NCBI GenBank assembly: GCA_023665755.1
Contig: JAMPDF010000002.1
Coordinates: 120,010 to 184,009 of the forward strand
Direction of reading: 5' to 3'
DNA length: 64,000 bases
Origin: Prevotella sp.
GTDB lineage: Bacteria > Bacillota_I > Bacilli_A > ML615J-28 > CAG-313
Each line of letters begins with the position of its first letter. Within the stretch, counting starts at the first letter, position 1. The position numbers and the translations under genes were made by a program. The notes beneath the pieces were generated by a model that did no database searches, was not told the origin of the DNA, and saw nothing but the letters and a program-made list of their open reading frames with translations. Positions 6,617-16,741 of the stretch are shown piece by piece.

Positions 6617-9600
6617 ATGAAGGCGAAATTCAGGGCTAAAATTATTTTTATGTTAGTTGCCTTTCTTATCTTTACAACCCTTTTTGCGGGATGTAATTGT
6701 AAAAAGAAAAAATTCGTCAATCAAGGCGAAGTTGGCAAGTATTATAGTTATCTAAATGAAGAAACTTATTCATTAGAACTTGATGAAGGAAAGTTCGTTT
6801 TAAATAATCTCGTTGAAACTTTAAATGGTTCTTATACATTTGACGGTTCTAAACTTGATTTTACATTTGAAAATGATAAAAACAGTGTAAGCGTAGATTA
6901 TCAAAAAAATAAAATGAGTTTTTCGTATAAAGGTTATTCATACATTTTTTATCGTGATGTTAATTATACTGTAACATTTGATACAGGATCCAATCGCACA
7001 CTTACAATAAAAAATGGTCAAAAATGTGAAAAACCTCAAGATCCTGAAAAAGAAAATCATTTATTTGTAAATTGGTATAAAGATCGTTCCTATTTAACTG
7101 TATTTGATTTTGAAAAAGAAATCATTACAAGCGATACAACCATCTATGCAAGGTTTGTAGCGAAAGAACAATATGATTATGAATATACAGTAAGTTTTAA
7201 TACTGGTATAGAGGGGGTAAATATTGAAAGTGTTGAAACATTCAATAATACATTATACACACTTCCAACAGTTGATGTAGAGGGAAAAACATTTGTTGGT
7301 TGGTGGGTGAGTGATTATGACGATGGCTCTAAACTTACATATGAATTCCTACCAATGATGGAAATCAAGCAAGACATGCTTCTTTATGCAGTTTATGCAA
7401 ATCAAGCTCCATTAGTTTCTGTTAGTGAAGGACAAATCACTTGGGATAATAAAGGCGTAAATAAACAATATGCTGTAAATATACGATATGCAGATGACCT
7501 TGCTGAAGAACCTGTATTTACAAAGAGAGTGAATACCAATTATGTTGATTTTGATTTTAATACATTAAGTGCTGGTAATTATGTAGTTGAAGTAACTACA
7601 GGCGATTATACAGGAAAGGCGTATTATTGCAATAAAAAATTAGCACAAGTTTGTAAATTTGAAATTGATGGATTTAAATTAACTTGGAATAAAGTAGAAA
7701 ATGCAACCAATTATTTAATTACAGTTGAATGTGGATTAAGTGGTCATCAACATAAACTACTTGATTTAGGGGATGCGAATGAATACGACTTTAGTGATTG
7801 TTTAATGCCAGATAAGGGTATTACATTTGTTGTTACTGCAAAAGCAAATGGCTATATGTCTTCTACTTCTAAAGAAGTGTTATTGTATAGAGAATTAAAC
7901 GAAGTAACTAATGTTACTGTTGATGCAGTAAATCAAACATTAATGTGGGATGCAGTAGAAAATGCAACTAGTTACAAGGTTACTATTCTTGCTGAAAATG
8001 GTCAAACTTATACTTACACAACAGCGAATAATATGCTTGCCATTGATAGTTTTTATGGTAATTTAAGTTTCACTATAACTCCTATGGCTCAAGGATGTTA
8101 TGCAAAAACAACAAAATATGATTACAATAAAACAGGGCTAGTGACTCCAACAAACATTAAAGTAATTGGATGCGAGGTACTATGGGATGCAGTAGAAGGT
8201 GCTACAGGATATAATATCAAAATTGGCGACCAATTATTTACATCTGTAACAAACTCCTATACATTAACACCTGAAGAAATTGAAAGACTTGATGAATTTG
8301 TAATTAGTGTTCAAGCAGTTGCAACAAATGTTAAAGATAATTCATTGTATAGTCCTAATGTATTTATTAGTAAGGATGGAGTCAACACTATTGAATATAA
8401 AAATGGTGTAATCAGTTGGAACTCAGTTCCATTTGTTGGAAAATATGCAGTGAAAGTAGATGACAGTGAAGTTATTTTTGTTGAAAATGATACTCAAGTA
8501 GATTATAAAATTACATCTGGTAAACATACCATTTATGTTACCGCTGTTGATAACGAGGGAAATTATGGAGAATTTTTCCCATATGCTGTTGAAGTATATG
8601 CGCTAATTCTGAATACAAGTGGTGGTGAAACACTTGAAAATTTATATTTTGTTAAAGGAGATACCATTCCGACATTACCGATTCCAACATTTGAAGGTTA
8701 TAACTTCATCGGTTGGTATGATATTGAAAATGGTGCAGTAAATTCAGGTAATTTATTTACTGCTGAAACCTTTGAAGCTGATACAGATATTGAAATTTTT
8801 GCTTCTTGGAATGGAAAAGAATATGTTGCAAAATTAGATTATGCTACTTATGGTAGTGGCGAAATTGATCAAGTAACTACACAATTTGGTTCGCCATTTA
8901 CTTTACCAATTCCTAAAACTGAGAGTAATTTAAAAGCATTTATTGGTTGGTATTCAGAGTTGAACGCTCAAGGTGAAAGATATACAAATGAACAAGGTAA
9001 ATCTCTTAAAAATTGGAGAGATTATGGAGAGGTTACGTTATATGCTGGTTGGGTTGATGTATTTACATTTGATCTAATCAACGATGGCAAAGCCTATTCT
9101 GTTTCTAAAGGTCCTGGTATTAGTTATGTATCAACAATCACTATTCCTACAACATATTTAGGCATACCGGTAACAACAGTTGAAGCAAGTGCATTCCAAT
9201 CTTGTTCTAACTTAATTACTGTGAATATTCCAGCCTCAATTCTAAATGTAGAAGTTGGATCTCAGGGTCCTAATGGTACTGGTTCATGTTTCCAATCTTG
9301 TACAAATTTACAAGCAGTAAATGTATATCCAGTTGAGGGCCTACTCGAAGAAGACATTCGTTATTTTTCAGTTGATGGCGTGTTAATTTATCGAAACGAA
9401 TATAATGGCTATGAAATTAAATATTTCCCATATAACACCAAAGGTGGTACATATACTATTCCTAGTATTGTAACAACCATTCCGATTAATGCATTCAAGA
9501 GTTGTTCTAAAATTACGGAAATTATTATTCCTGCGACCGTTACAAAAATTGATGAAAGTGCATTCCAATCTTGTTCAAAATTAACGACGGTTACATTCTT

Positions 9601-12600
9601 AAATCCTGAAGAGGGAGAAAAAGTTCAAGAGTTAATTCTTGGTTCAAAAGTATTCTCAAGCAATAGTGCTTTAGAGGTTATTAATTTATCAGCTAGATTG
9701 ACATCATTTAATGCAGATATTTTTAATTCTTGTTCAAAATTAGTTGCTGTAAATATTACTGGTACATATGAAAATGCAGTATATTCATCTTTAGATGGTG
9801 TATTGATGGATGTGAATAAAACAGAAATTATCTTTTTCCCACGTGCTAAAGGACCAACATATACTACTCCAGTTGGTATTCAAACTATTAGAGAAAGTGC
9901 ATTTGATTCTTGTAAGGGATTAACAGAAATCAATATTTCGGGTCAAGTTACCCTAATTGAAAAAAATGCTTTCAAATCATGTACTGGTCTTGAAAAAATC
10001 AATTTCTTAGGTAGTGCAGAAGATAGTTCACTAACAATTAAAAATAGTGCATTCTATGGATGTAACAATGCAAACTTGACAGAAATTACGCTTCCAGCCA
10101 ACCTAACTGTAATGGAAAAAAATGCTTTTGGTAATACATCAAAATTGACTAAAGTCAATGTATATGCAGTAAGTCCAAATATTAATTTCGAATATGCTGC
10201 ATTTGGTACAACGACGACATCTGTTTCCGTATCTCCAACATATTATGTAAAAGAATTATTTATCGCAAAAGAAGTGGCCGCATTTGATATTACAGGTGTA
10301 TTTGGTTCAAAAGTATTGGCTAAAGTAGTAGTAGAAGAAGGCAATACCAATTATGCATCAATTGATGGTGTTTTATTTGATAAAGATGTAACAAGAATTG
10401 TGTATTATCCTACAGAAAGAGAAGGTAACTATGTAGTACCAGAAACAGTAGTAGAAATCGGTGCTAAAGTATTTGAAAGCAAAACGGGTATTACATCTAT
10501 TACAATTGGTAAAAATGTTAAATTAATTGGTACTAGTGCATTCGCAAGTTGTCCAAATTTGAAAGAAGTTATCTTTGAAGAAGGCGGAACTGAAGACCTT
10601 GTGATAGGATCTATGGCATTTAATAGTTGTAGAGCGCTAATAAACCTTCAACTTCCTGAAAGATTAACTCAAATTTTAGATGCAGCATTTAAAGCATGTG
10701 AGGCTATTCCTGAAATCGTTATTCCTAATAATGTAAAATACATTGGGGCAGAAGCATTCCAAACTTGTTCTAGTGCGGTTCGTATTACCCTACCTGCATC
10801 ACTTGAAACGATTGCAGAATCAGGAAGTACACTTACAGATGATAAAGAAGATAGAATTCGCTCATTTGATTTTTGTAAGAGTTTAACTGAATTTGTTCTA
10901 GTTGGTGAAAATGAAAATTATAAAGTTGTTGATGGTATTTTATATCGTATAGTAAAAGATAAAGAAGGAGAAACTTTGGGTTATGAATTAGTTGTTTGTC
11001 CTCAAAATAAAGGCGGTAAAATTGACTTACCAAGTAACGTCATTGCAGTTGCCAATCGTTCCTTCTATCAAAATAAGGCTATCGAAGAATTGGCATTTAG
11101 CAACGGAATTGATACGGAATTATCAATTGGTAGTTATGCATTCTATGAATGTACAAATTTATCTAAACTTGAATTGCCTACAGGGTTAAAAAATATTGGT
11201 ACTTTAGCATTTTATAGATGTAATCTACTTCTTGAAGTAGTGATTCCTAATACAGTAGAATTCCTTCCTACAAAAACATTCTATTATTGTGGCGGCTTAA
11301 ATAAAGTAACATTTGAAGAAGGTGGAACTGCTCCACTTGAACTTGGTGATGGAACTATGATTTCTGATGATTATGGCGATTATACCTATTATTATGGTAC
11401 ATTTGCAATGTGTGATAATCTAGAAATGATTATCTTACCTGAAAGACTTACTTCAATAGGTAAATATGCATTTGCTGATATGTCTAAAATTAAGACAGTA
11501 TATATTCCGTCTACGACAAAGAAGATTGGTGATTATGCATTCTATAAATGTGCTGGATTAACAAATTTAATATTTGCTGAAACGGCTTCTGATTTAGTTT
11601 TAGGTAATTATGCTTTTGCTTATTCAGGTATTACGTCATTAGATTTACCAGAAGGATTACAAGCAATATCAAACAATGCATTTTATGGATGTAAATCTCT
11701 TCAATCTGTTGTTATTCCAGCGTCAGTTACATCCATTGGAACATGGGCATTTTATAATGATATATTGTTATCCTCAGTTACATTTGCGGAAGGATCACAA
11801 CTAGAAACAATTGGAGCAGATGCATTCTGTTATACTCCTATTACATCCATTTCTTTCCCACAATCTATCAAAAAAATTGATAATTATGCATTCCAAAATT
11901 GCAAGTCATTAGTAACAGTTACTTTTGAAGGTACTGATACAGAAGAAGGTTCAAGTTTGCAAATGATTGGTCAAAGAGCATTTGGAAATTGTAGTAGTCT
12001 TACATCATTTGCTTTCCCATATTGTGGTGTTGATGAAGCTGGTGTTTATAATAAAATTACACTTGGTTCTGGTACAACGGTACATTTATTTGAAGGCGAT
12101 AGTAACTTAACTCATGTTTACTTATCAGAAGCAGTAACTTCAATTAGTAATCTATTTGTAAAATGTTCTGGTATTCAGACCATTGTTGTTGCAGAACATA
12201 GTGAAAACTTTAGAGTTTCAGAAACACAACCTATCATTTTAAATGTTGATGGTACAGCAATTCAATTCTTATTCGGTAGAATGGATGGTGTATTTGCCAT
12301 CCCAGAAGGTGTTACTACCATTGGAACTTATGCATTTGCTGGTCAAACCAATATTACTAAAGTCGTTGTTCCAAAAACAATGAAAACCATTGGTGATTAT
12401 GCATTTTATAATTGTTATAACTTAGCAGAAATAGAATTTGCTAATGGATGTGTATTAGATACACTAGGTAAGAATGTATTTAATTCTTGTAAGAGTCTTA
12501 AAAATATCGTTCTTCCAAATGGCATTCAAACCATTCCAGAATATGCATTTGCGGCTTGTGAATCGTTAGAAAGTATTACGCTTCCTAATAATTTACAATC

Positions 12601-15571
12601 TATTGATCAATATGCTTTTGTATGGACTTCATCATTGAAATCCATTACATTCCCAAATAGTCTAAAAAAGATTATGAATTATGCATTTAGAGGTTCAGGG
12701 CTTGAAACAGTTACTATTCCAGAAGGTGTTACTCAGTTTGGTATTTATGTATTTACAGAGTGCTATTCATTAACAGAGGCTACACTTCCAACTACAATTA
12801 AAACATTTGGTAATCAATTGTTTACCAATTGTACAGCATTAACTACAGTAAATCTTCCAGAAGGTTTAACAATCCTCGGCGGATATGTATTTAAAGGTTG
12901 TACAAGTTTAAAAACAGTGAAATTACCTTCTACATTAACTACATTTGGAAATTATACATTCCAAGGATGTACTTCATTAGAATCAATTGAAATTCCAGAA
13001 GGTATTACGTATATTGGTGCTAGTAAATCAGCTACCGCATCTTCATATGCATTTGATGGTTGTACAGCACTAGAAAGTGTAACTTTCTTAGGTGATAAAG
13101 TAGAAATTATTGGTCAATATGCATTTAGAGGTTGTACATCACTTCAATCACTTACATTCCCTACCGCTTTAACAACAATTGCAGCATATGCTTTCCAAAA
13201 TAGTGGTCTTGAAAAAGTAGTTGTTCCATCAACTGTAACAACTCTTGGCAACTATGCATTTGCCGATTGCCAATCTCTTGTTTCTGCTAATATTGAAGGC
13301 ACACTAAAATCATTTGGTACATATATGTTTAAAGGATGTTTAAATTTAACTGACGTTGTTATTGCAGACGACAATACAACTATTGGTAATTATGCATTCC
13401 AAAACTGTGAAAATTTAACTAATGTAACTCTTCCTGCAAAATTAACAACGCTAGGCACATATGCCTTCCAAAATTGTACAGGATTAGAAAAAATTACATT
13501 GCCTGCTTCTTTGGTTAAAATTGGCAGCACTTCTTATTCTGCAAGTGCATACACATTTGATGGCTGTACATCACTAGCAGAAGTTGAAATTTTAGGTAAA
13601 GCAACTTATATCGGTGCTTATGTATTTAAAAATTGTACATCATTAAAGAGCATTACTCTTCCAAGTACCTGTACTTCAATCGGTAGTTATGCCTTCCAAA
13701 ATAGTGGACTTGAATCCATTGATTTGTCTAAAGTAACTACAATGGGAACAGCCGCACTTAAAGATTGTGCGAACTTAACTACTGCAGTATTACCAAATAT
13801 TGCAACATTACCAAACTACACATTCCAAAATTGCGTATCTTTAAAAGCAGTTGAGATTCCAAGTAAGACAACGAAGATTGGTTCTAGTACTACAGCTGGT
13901 TATGTATTTGATGGTTGTACTGCACTTGAAAACGTAAAATTCTTAGGTGCTGTTACACACATTTATGGATATGCATTTAGAAATTGTACATCATTGAAGA
14001 ATATAACCATTCCTCAAACAGTAACTGAATTAGGTGATTATGCATTCTTTGAATCAGGAATAGAAAATATCAATGTTCCTAGCAAAGTTGCTAAATTGGG
14101 TAAAGCCGTATTTAATGCTTGTCCAAACCTTGCAACACTTTCAATTGATGGTGCTAATACAACCTATATGGTATATGATAATATGGCTATTGTAGAAAAT
14201 GCAACAACTACTGTTGTTTCAGTATTCAATTTAAGTGGTGATTATACACTACCTGAGGGTGCAAGTATTGCCGGTTATGCATTAAATGGTGTCACATTAG
14301 GTACATTAACACTACCTGATACATTAACATCTTTACCAAATTATGCATTATATGGACTATCGGCTACTAAGGTAGTGCTAGGATCCGGTTTATCTACACT
14401 TCCAACATCTTTATTTGCGAATACAAATATTGATACTGTGGTACTTGGCGCAGAAGAAGTTGCTGTTGGTAGTAATGCGTTTGAAAATAGTACAGTTCAA
14501 ACGATAGAAAATAGTGAAAATATTGTGTCCATTGCATCTAATGCATTTAAGAATTGTAAAAATTTGACCACAATTGCACTAAGCGATAAATTATTAAAAA
14601 TAGAAAGTAACGCATTTACATTATCTGGTTTAACTAGTATTGTTATTCCTGGAAGTGTGGAATGTCTAGGTACTTATAGTGCAACTGCAACATCAAGTGG
14701 TACAGTATTTAAAGATTGTGCAAATTTAACTTCAGTTACCTTAAATGAAGGATTAGAAACCATTTGCGATAGTGCATTTGTTGGAACAGCAATTACATCC
14801 ATTACTATTCCGTCAACAGTGACAAGAGTAGGCTTAAATATATGTAAAGATGTCACTACATTAAAGAATGCAACTATTTTATGTAATGCGTTGAATAACA
14901 ATATGTTCAATGGATGTACTGCTCTTGAATCTGTCCAAATGTCTCAAAATATTACTAAGATTCCAAATTATATGTTTGCAAATTGTACATCACTTGCGAC
15001 AGTGAATTTACCAAATGGCATTACTGAAATTGGTACATATGCATTCCAAAATTGTACAAGTCTAACACAAATTAAATTACCAGATGAACTTGTAACTATT
15101 CAAACAGCCGCATTCTCCAATACTGGTTTAACTTCAGTTCAAATCCCTTCAAAAGTAAAGAATATCTTTGGTTCAGCATTCCTTGATTGTGCAAATCTTG
15201 TTTCTGTTGTATTAAATGAAGGACTTGAAACATTAGGTACGGTTAGTACTGGTGGTAATCCTACAGGTAATGTATTTAAAAATTGCGTAAATTTAGAAAC
15301 AATTACACTTCCACAATCACTTCAATCTATTGGTAGTGGTACATTCCAAAATTGTAACAAGATAAAGTCTATTGTCATTTATGAAAATTGTATTACAGTT
15401 GGAGATAGTGCATTTGCTGGATGGACGAGTGATCAGAAAGTATATGTTATTGCTTCTTTATATGATATAACTGGTTATTGGTATGAAATCGTATCTAGTT
15501 CAACTTTTAAAGGCTATTGGACAGGTACCGATGCTGAATTTGTATTTGAATATGATGAAAGTTCAAAGTAA
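6617..15571 (+). CDS. Giant BspA-type leucine-rich-repeat lipoprotein
   Basis: A 2984-residue surface lipoprotein. Residues 1-26 are a signal peptide ending in the lipobox FAGC (Cys26). Two InlB-B-type beta-grasp repeats (about 113-181 and 187-262) are followed by fibronectin-III-like modules (about 263-665, with repeated LxWDAVENAT motifs). Two more InlB-like modules follow (about 668-812). Residues about 815-2915 are an unbroken array of dozens of 22-24-residue LRR_5 repeats of the form IGxYAFxxCxxLxxIxLPxxLxx. The C-terminal 60 residues are unique. No LPXTG motif or C-terminal anchor is present, so lipidation alone holds it. BspA-like proteins bind host or matrix ligands; adhesion is the likely role. 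It is the first gene of an operon with MoxR and VWA proteins. A GGAGG site precedes the ATG. Confidence 0.9.
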   Translation: MKAKFRAKIIFMLVAFLIFTTLFAGCNCKKKKFVNQGEVGKYYSYLNEETYSLELDEGKFVLNNLVETLNGSYTFDGSKLDFTFENDKNSVSVDYQKNKMSFSYKGYSYIFYRDVNYTVTFDTGSNRTLTIKNGQKCEKPQDPEKENHLFVNWYKDRSYLTVFDFEKEIITSDTTIYARFVAKEQYDYEYTVSFNTGIEGVNIESVETFNNTLYTLPTVDVEGKTFVGWWVSDYDDGSKLTYEFLPMMEIKQDMLLYAVYANQAPLVSVSEGQITWDNKGVNKQYAVNIRYADDLAEEPVFTKRVNTNYVDFDFNTLSAGNYVVEVTTGDYTGKAYYCNKKLAQVCKFEIDGFKLTWNKVENATNYLITVECGLSGHQHKLLDLGDANEYDFSDCLMPDKGITFVVTAKANGYMSSTSKEVLLYRELNEVTNVTVDAVNQTLMWDAVENATSYKVTILAENGQTYTYTTANNMLAIDSFYGNLSFTITPMAQGCYAKTTKYDYNKTGLVTPTNIKVIGCEVLWDAVEGATGYNIKIGDQLFTSVTNSYTLTPEEIERLDEFVISVQAVATNVKDNSLYSPNVFISKDGVNTIEYKNGVISWNSVPFVGKYAVKVDDSEVIFVENDTQVDYKITSGKHTIYVTAVDNEGNYGEFFPYAVEVYALILNTSGGETLENLYFVKGDTIPTLPIPTFEGYNFIGWYDIENGAVNSGNLFTAETFEADTDIEIFASWNGKEYVAKLDYATYGSGEIDQVTTQFGSPFTLPIPKTESNLKAFIGWYSELNAQGERYTNEQGKSLKNWRDYGEVTLYAGWVDVFTFDLINDGKAYSVSKGPGISYVSTITIPTTYLGIPVTTVEASAFQSCSNLITVNIPASILNVEVGSQGPNGTGSCFQSCTNLQAVNVYPVEGLLEEDIRYFSVDGVLIYRNEYNGYEIKYFPYNTKGGTYTIPSIVTTIPINAFKSCSKITEIIIPATVTKIDESAFQSCSKLTTVTFLNPEEGEKVQELILGSKVFSSNSALEVINLSARLTSFNADIFNSCSKLVAVNITGTYENAVYSSLDGVLMDVNKTEIIFFPRAKGPTYTTPVGIQTIRESAFDSCKGLTEINISGQVTLIEKNAFKSCTGLEKINFLGSAEDSSLTIKNSAFYGCNNANLTEITLPANLTVMEKNAFGNTSKLTKVNVYAVSPNINFEYAAFGTTTTSVSVSPTYYVKELFIAKEVAAFDITGVFGSKVLAKVVVEEGNTNYASIDGVLFDKDVTRIVYYPTEREGNYVVPETVVEIGAKVFESKTGITSITIGKNVKLIGTSAFASCPNLKEVIFEEGGTEDLVIGSMAFNSCRALINLQLPERLTQILDAAFKACEAIPEIVIPNNVKYIGAEAFQTCSSAVRITLPASLETIAESGSTLTDDKEDRIRSFDFCKSLTEFVLVGENENYKVVDGILYRIVKDKEGETLGYELVVCPQNKGGKIDLPSNVIAVANRSFYQNKAIEELAFSNGIDTELSIGSYAFYECTNLSKLELPTGLKNIGTLAFYRCNLLLEVVIPNTVEFLPTKTFYYCGGLNKVTFEEGGTAPLELGDGTMISDDYGDYTYYYGTFAMCDNLEMIILPERLTSIGKYAFADMSKIKTVYIPSTTKKIGDYAFYKCAGLTNLIFAETASDLVLGNYAFAYSGITSLDLPEGLQAISNNAFYGCKSLQSVVIPASVTSIGTWAFYNDILLSSVTFAEGSQLETIGADAFCYTPITSISFPQSIKKIDNYAFQNCKSLVTVTFEGTDTEEGSSLQMIGQRAFGNCSSLTSFAFPYCGVDEAGVYNKITLGSGTTVHLFEGDSNLTHVYLSEAVTSISNLFVKCSGIQTIVVAEHSENFRVSETQPIILNVDGTAIQFLFGRMDGVFAIPEGVTTIGTYAFAGQTNITKVVVPKTMKTIGDYAFYNCYNLAEIEFANGCVLDTLGKNVFNSCKSLKNIVLPNGIQTIPEYAFAACESLESITLPNNLQSIDQYAFVWTSSLKSITFPNSLKKIMNYAFRGSGLETVTIPEGVTQFGIYVFTECYSLTEATLPTTIKTFGNQLFTNCTALTTVNLPEGLTILGGYVFKGCTSLKTVKLPSTLTTFGNYTFQGCTSLESIEIPEGITYIGASKSATASSYAFDGCTALESVTFLGDKVEIIGQYAFRGCTSLQSLTFPTALTTIAAYAFQNSGLEKVVVPSTVTTLGNYAFADCQSLVSANIEGTLKSFGTYMFKGCLNLTDVVIADDNTTIGNYAFQNCENLTNVTLPAKLTTLGTYAFQNCTGLEKITLPASLVKIGSTSYSASAYTFDGCTSLAEVEILGKATYIGAYVFKNCTSLKSITLPSTCTSIGSYAFQNSGLESIDLSKVTTMGTAALKDCANLTTAVLPNIATLPNYTFQNCVSLKAVEIPSKTTKIGSSTTAGYVFDGCTALENVKFLGAVTHIYGYAFRNCTSLKNITIPQTVTELGDYAFFESGIENINVPSKVAKLGKAVFNACPNLATLSIDGANTTYMVYDNMAIVENATTTVVSVFNLSGDYTLPEGASIAGYALNGVTLGTLTLPDTLTSLPNYALYGLSATKVVLGSGLSTLPTSLFANTNIDTVVLGAEEVAVGSNAFENSTVQTIENSENIVSIASNAFKNCKNLTTIALSDKLLKIESNAFTLSGLTSIVIPGSVECLGTYSATATSSGTVFKDCANLTSVTLNEGLETICDSAFVGTAITSITIPSTVTRVGLNICKDVTTLKNATILCNALNNNMFNGCTALESVQMSQNITKIPNYMFANCTSLATVNLPNGITEIGTYAFQNCTSLTQIKLPDELVTIQTAAFSNTGLTSVQIPSKVKNIFGSAFLDCANLVSVVLNEGLETLGTVSTGGNPTGNVFKNCVNLETITLPQSLQSIGSGTFQNCNKIKSIVIYENCITVGDSAFAGWTSDQKVYVIASLYDITGYWYEIVSSSTFKGYWTGTDAEFVFEYDESSK
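9191..15360 (+). repeat. LRR_5 coding repeat array
   Basis: Tandem units of about 66-72 bp with recurring cores such as TATGCATTCCAAAATTGTAC. A longer unit of about four LRRs, marked by an insertion of the form GSxSxxAxxY before FDGCT, recurs three times with FDGCT near 13050, 13556 and 13910. The repeats are diverged at the third codon position, but short exact matches remain that could recombine. Confidence 0.8.
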
Positions 15572-15603
15572 AAATAAATAATTTCATTAAAATGAATCAG
15601 TTT

Positions 15604-15630
15604 TCTCTAAAGGGATTATCCCTTTAGAGA
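15604..15630 (+). other. Hairpin without U-tract between giant LRR gene and operon
   Basis: TCTCTAAAGGG (15604-15614) and CCCTTTAGAGA (15620-15630) form a perfect 11-bp stem with a 5-nt loop. No T run follows on either strand, so it is not a standard terminator. It may tune expression between the giant gene and the downstream genes, for instance as an RNA-processing or stability element. Confidence 0.55.
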
Positions 15631-15658
15631 ATAATTGATTAGAAAGAGAGGAAAAAAT

Positions 15659-16711
15659 ATGAATTTTAAAAAAGATTTTAGTCCCTTGTATAAAGAGTAT
15701 TTAAAAAGTGCTATTTTAAAGTCTTTGATTTTAGCAACTTTAATTAGCTGCTCTGTATTGTTCATCGTTTCTTTTGTATTTTGGATGGTTGATGTAAAAC
15801 AATTTTGGATTGCATTAATTGTATTTGGAATACTTGAAGTAACCATTTTCTTTATTACCTTTTCTAGACTGAAGCCAACTGATAGAAAATTATCAAAAAA
15901 ATTGGATGAATTAGGATTACAACAAAGAGTTGTAACTATGTATCAATATCAAAATGATAATTCATTAATGGCAAAAATCCAACGTGGTAATGCGATTGAA
16001 CATATCAATAAGGTAAACAAGAAATTAGTAAAACTAGTTACACCAGTTCTTATTATTGTATTGCTTTTTGTGAGTATTTTATCTAGTGCAACTACAACAA
16101 TTCTTGCTGCATTGTCATCAAATGATGTTATTAAGCCGGGAAGTGATACACTAGTACCAAGCAAAGTAGTAGAATATGAAGTAACATATGATACTATGGG
16201 TGAAGGATTCATTGAAGGAGATATTTTTCAAGTAGTTGTTGAAGGCAAAAGTACAACACCAGTAGTTGCTGTACCAGAAGAAGGATGGGCATTTAATGGA
16301 TGGGTAATTGTATCTCCATCAACTTATACATCTACTGCTAGTGAATCAGATCCATATCGTATAGATGAAAATGTAAAGGCAAATTTAGTCATTTGTGCTC
16401 AGTTTGTTGAAGTAGAAGAACTAGATGGTGAAGAAGGCGAACCAGGTGACGAACCAGGTGAAGATAGTAAACCAACTCCTCCATCAAATCAAGAACAACA
16501 GAAACCAGGAGAAAAAGGTGAAGAAGGCGAATCTGGTGCAGGCGGAAAATACGAAGAAAACAATCAAGTAATTGATGGCCAGACTTATTATGGCGATAAA
16601 ACATTTGATAATGCATATGAAGATGCAATGAATAATTTACAACAAGATAGTAATATGTCTGAAGGATTAAAAGACATTATTGGTGATTACTATTCAACAA
16701 TTGAAAAATAA
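15659..16711 (+). CDS. Membrane protein with InlB-like ectodomain and acidic linker (MoxR operon)
   Basis: A 350-residue membrane protein. Helices at about 19-43, 47-69 and 126-150 are hydrophobic. The loop between the second and third (residues 77-120, KKLDELGLQQRVVTM) resembles the LD-x-GL-x-x-R pattern found near the membrane helices of DUF4175-type proteins in MoxR operons; this is a weak match. After the third helix a beta-rich module (171-252, YEVTYDTMGEGF, GWAFNGWV, ICAQF) looks like an InlB-B repeat facing outside. An acidic Gly/Pro-rich linker (253-300) and a short helical tail follow. The start at 15659 has GAGAGG upstream. It may link the cytoplasmic MoxR machinery to the surface lipoproteins, but no function is known. 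Confidence 0.6.
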   Translation: MNFKKDFSPLYKEYLKSAILKSLILATLISCSVLFIVSFVFWMVDVKQFWIALIVFGILEVTIFFITFSRLKPTDRKLSKKLDELGLQQRVVTMYQYQNDNSLMAKIQRGNAIEHINKVNKKLVKLVTPVLIIVLLFVSILSSATTTILAALSSNDVIKPGSDTLVPSKVVEYEVTYDTMGEGFIEGDIFQVVVEGKSTTPVVAVPEEGWAFNGWVIVSPSTYTSTASESDPYRIDENVKANLVICAQFVEVEELDGEEGEPGDEPGEDSKPTPPSNQEQQKPGEKGEEGESGAGGKYEENNQVIDGQTYYGDKTFDNAYEDAMNNLQQDSNMSEGLKDIIGDYYSTIEK

Positions 16712-16741
16712 TGAAAAAAACGAAAATAGGAAAATAAGAAT

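Noticed and set aside
6617..6700. Mollicute-type code with TGA as Trp
   Set aside because: Many genes end in TGA and long frames are intact under the standard code.
9383..9568. Minus-strand genes inside the giant LRR gene (also 10833-11033, 14674-14910)
   Set aside because: They are shadows of the plus-strand reading frame with no ribosome site and no recognisable product.
9191..15360. CRISPR array or minisatellite
   Set aside because: The repeats are coding, of LRR period, with diverged third positions and no unique spacers.
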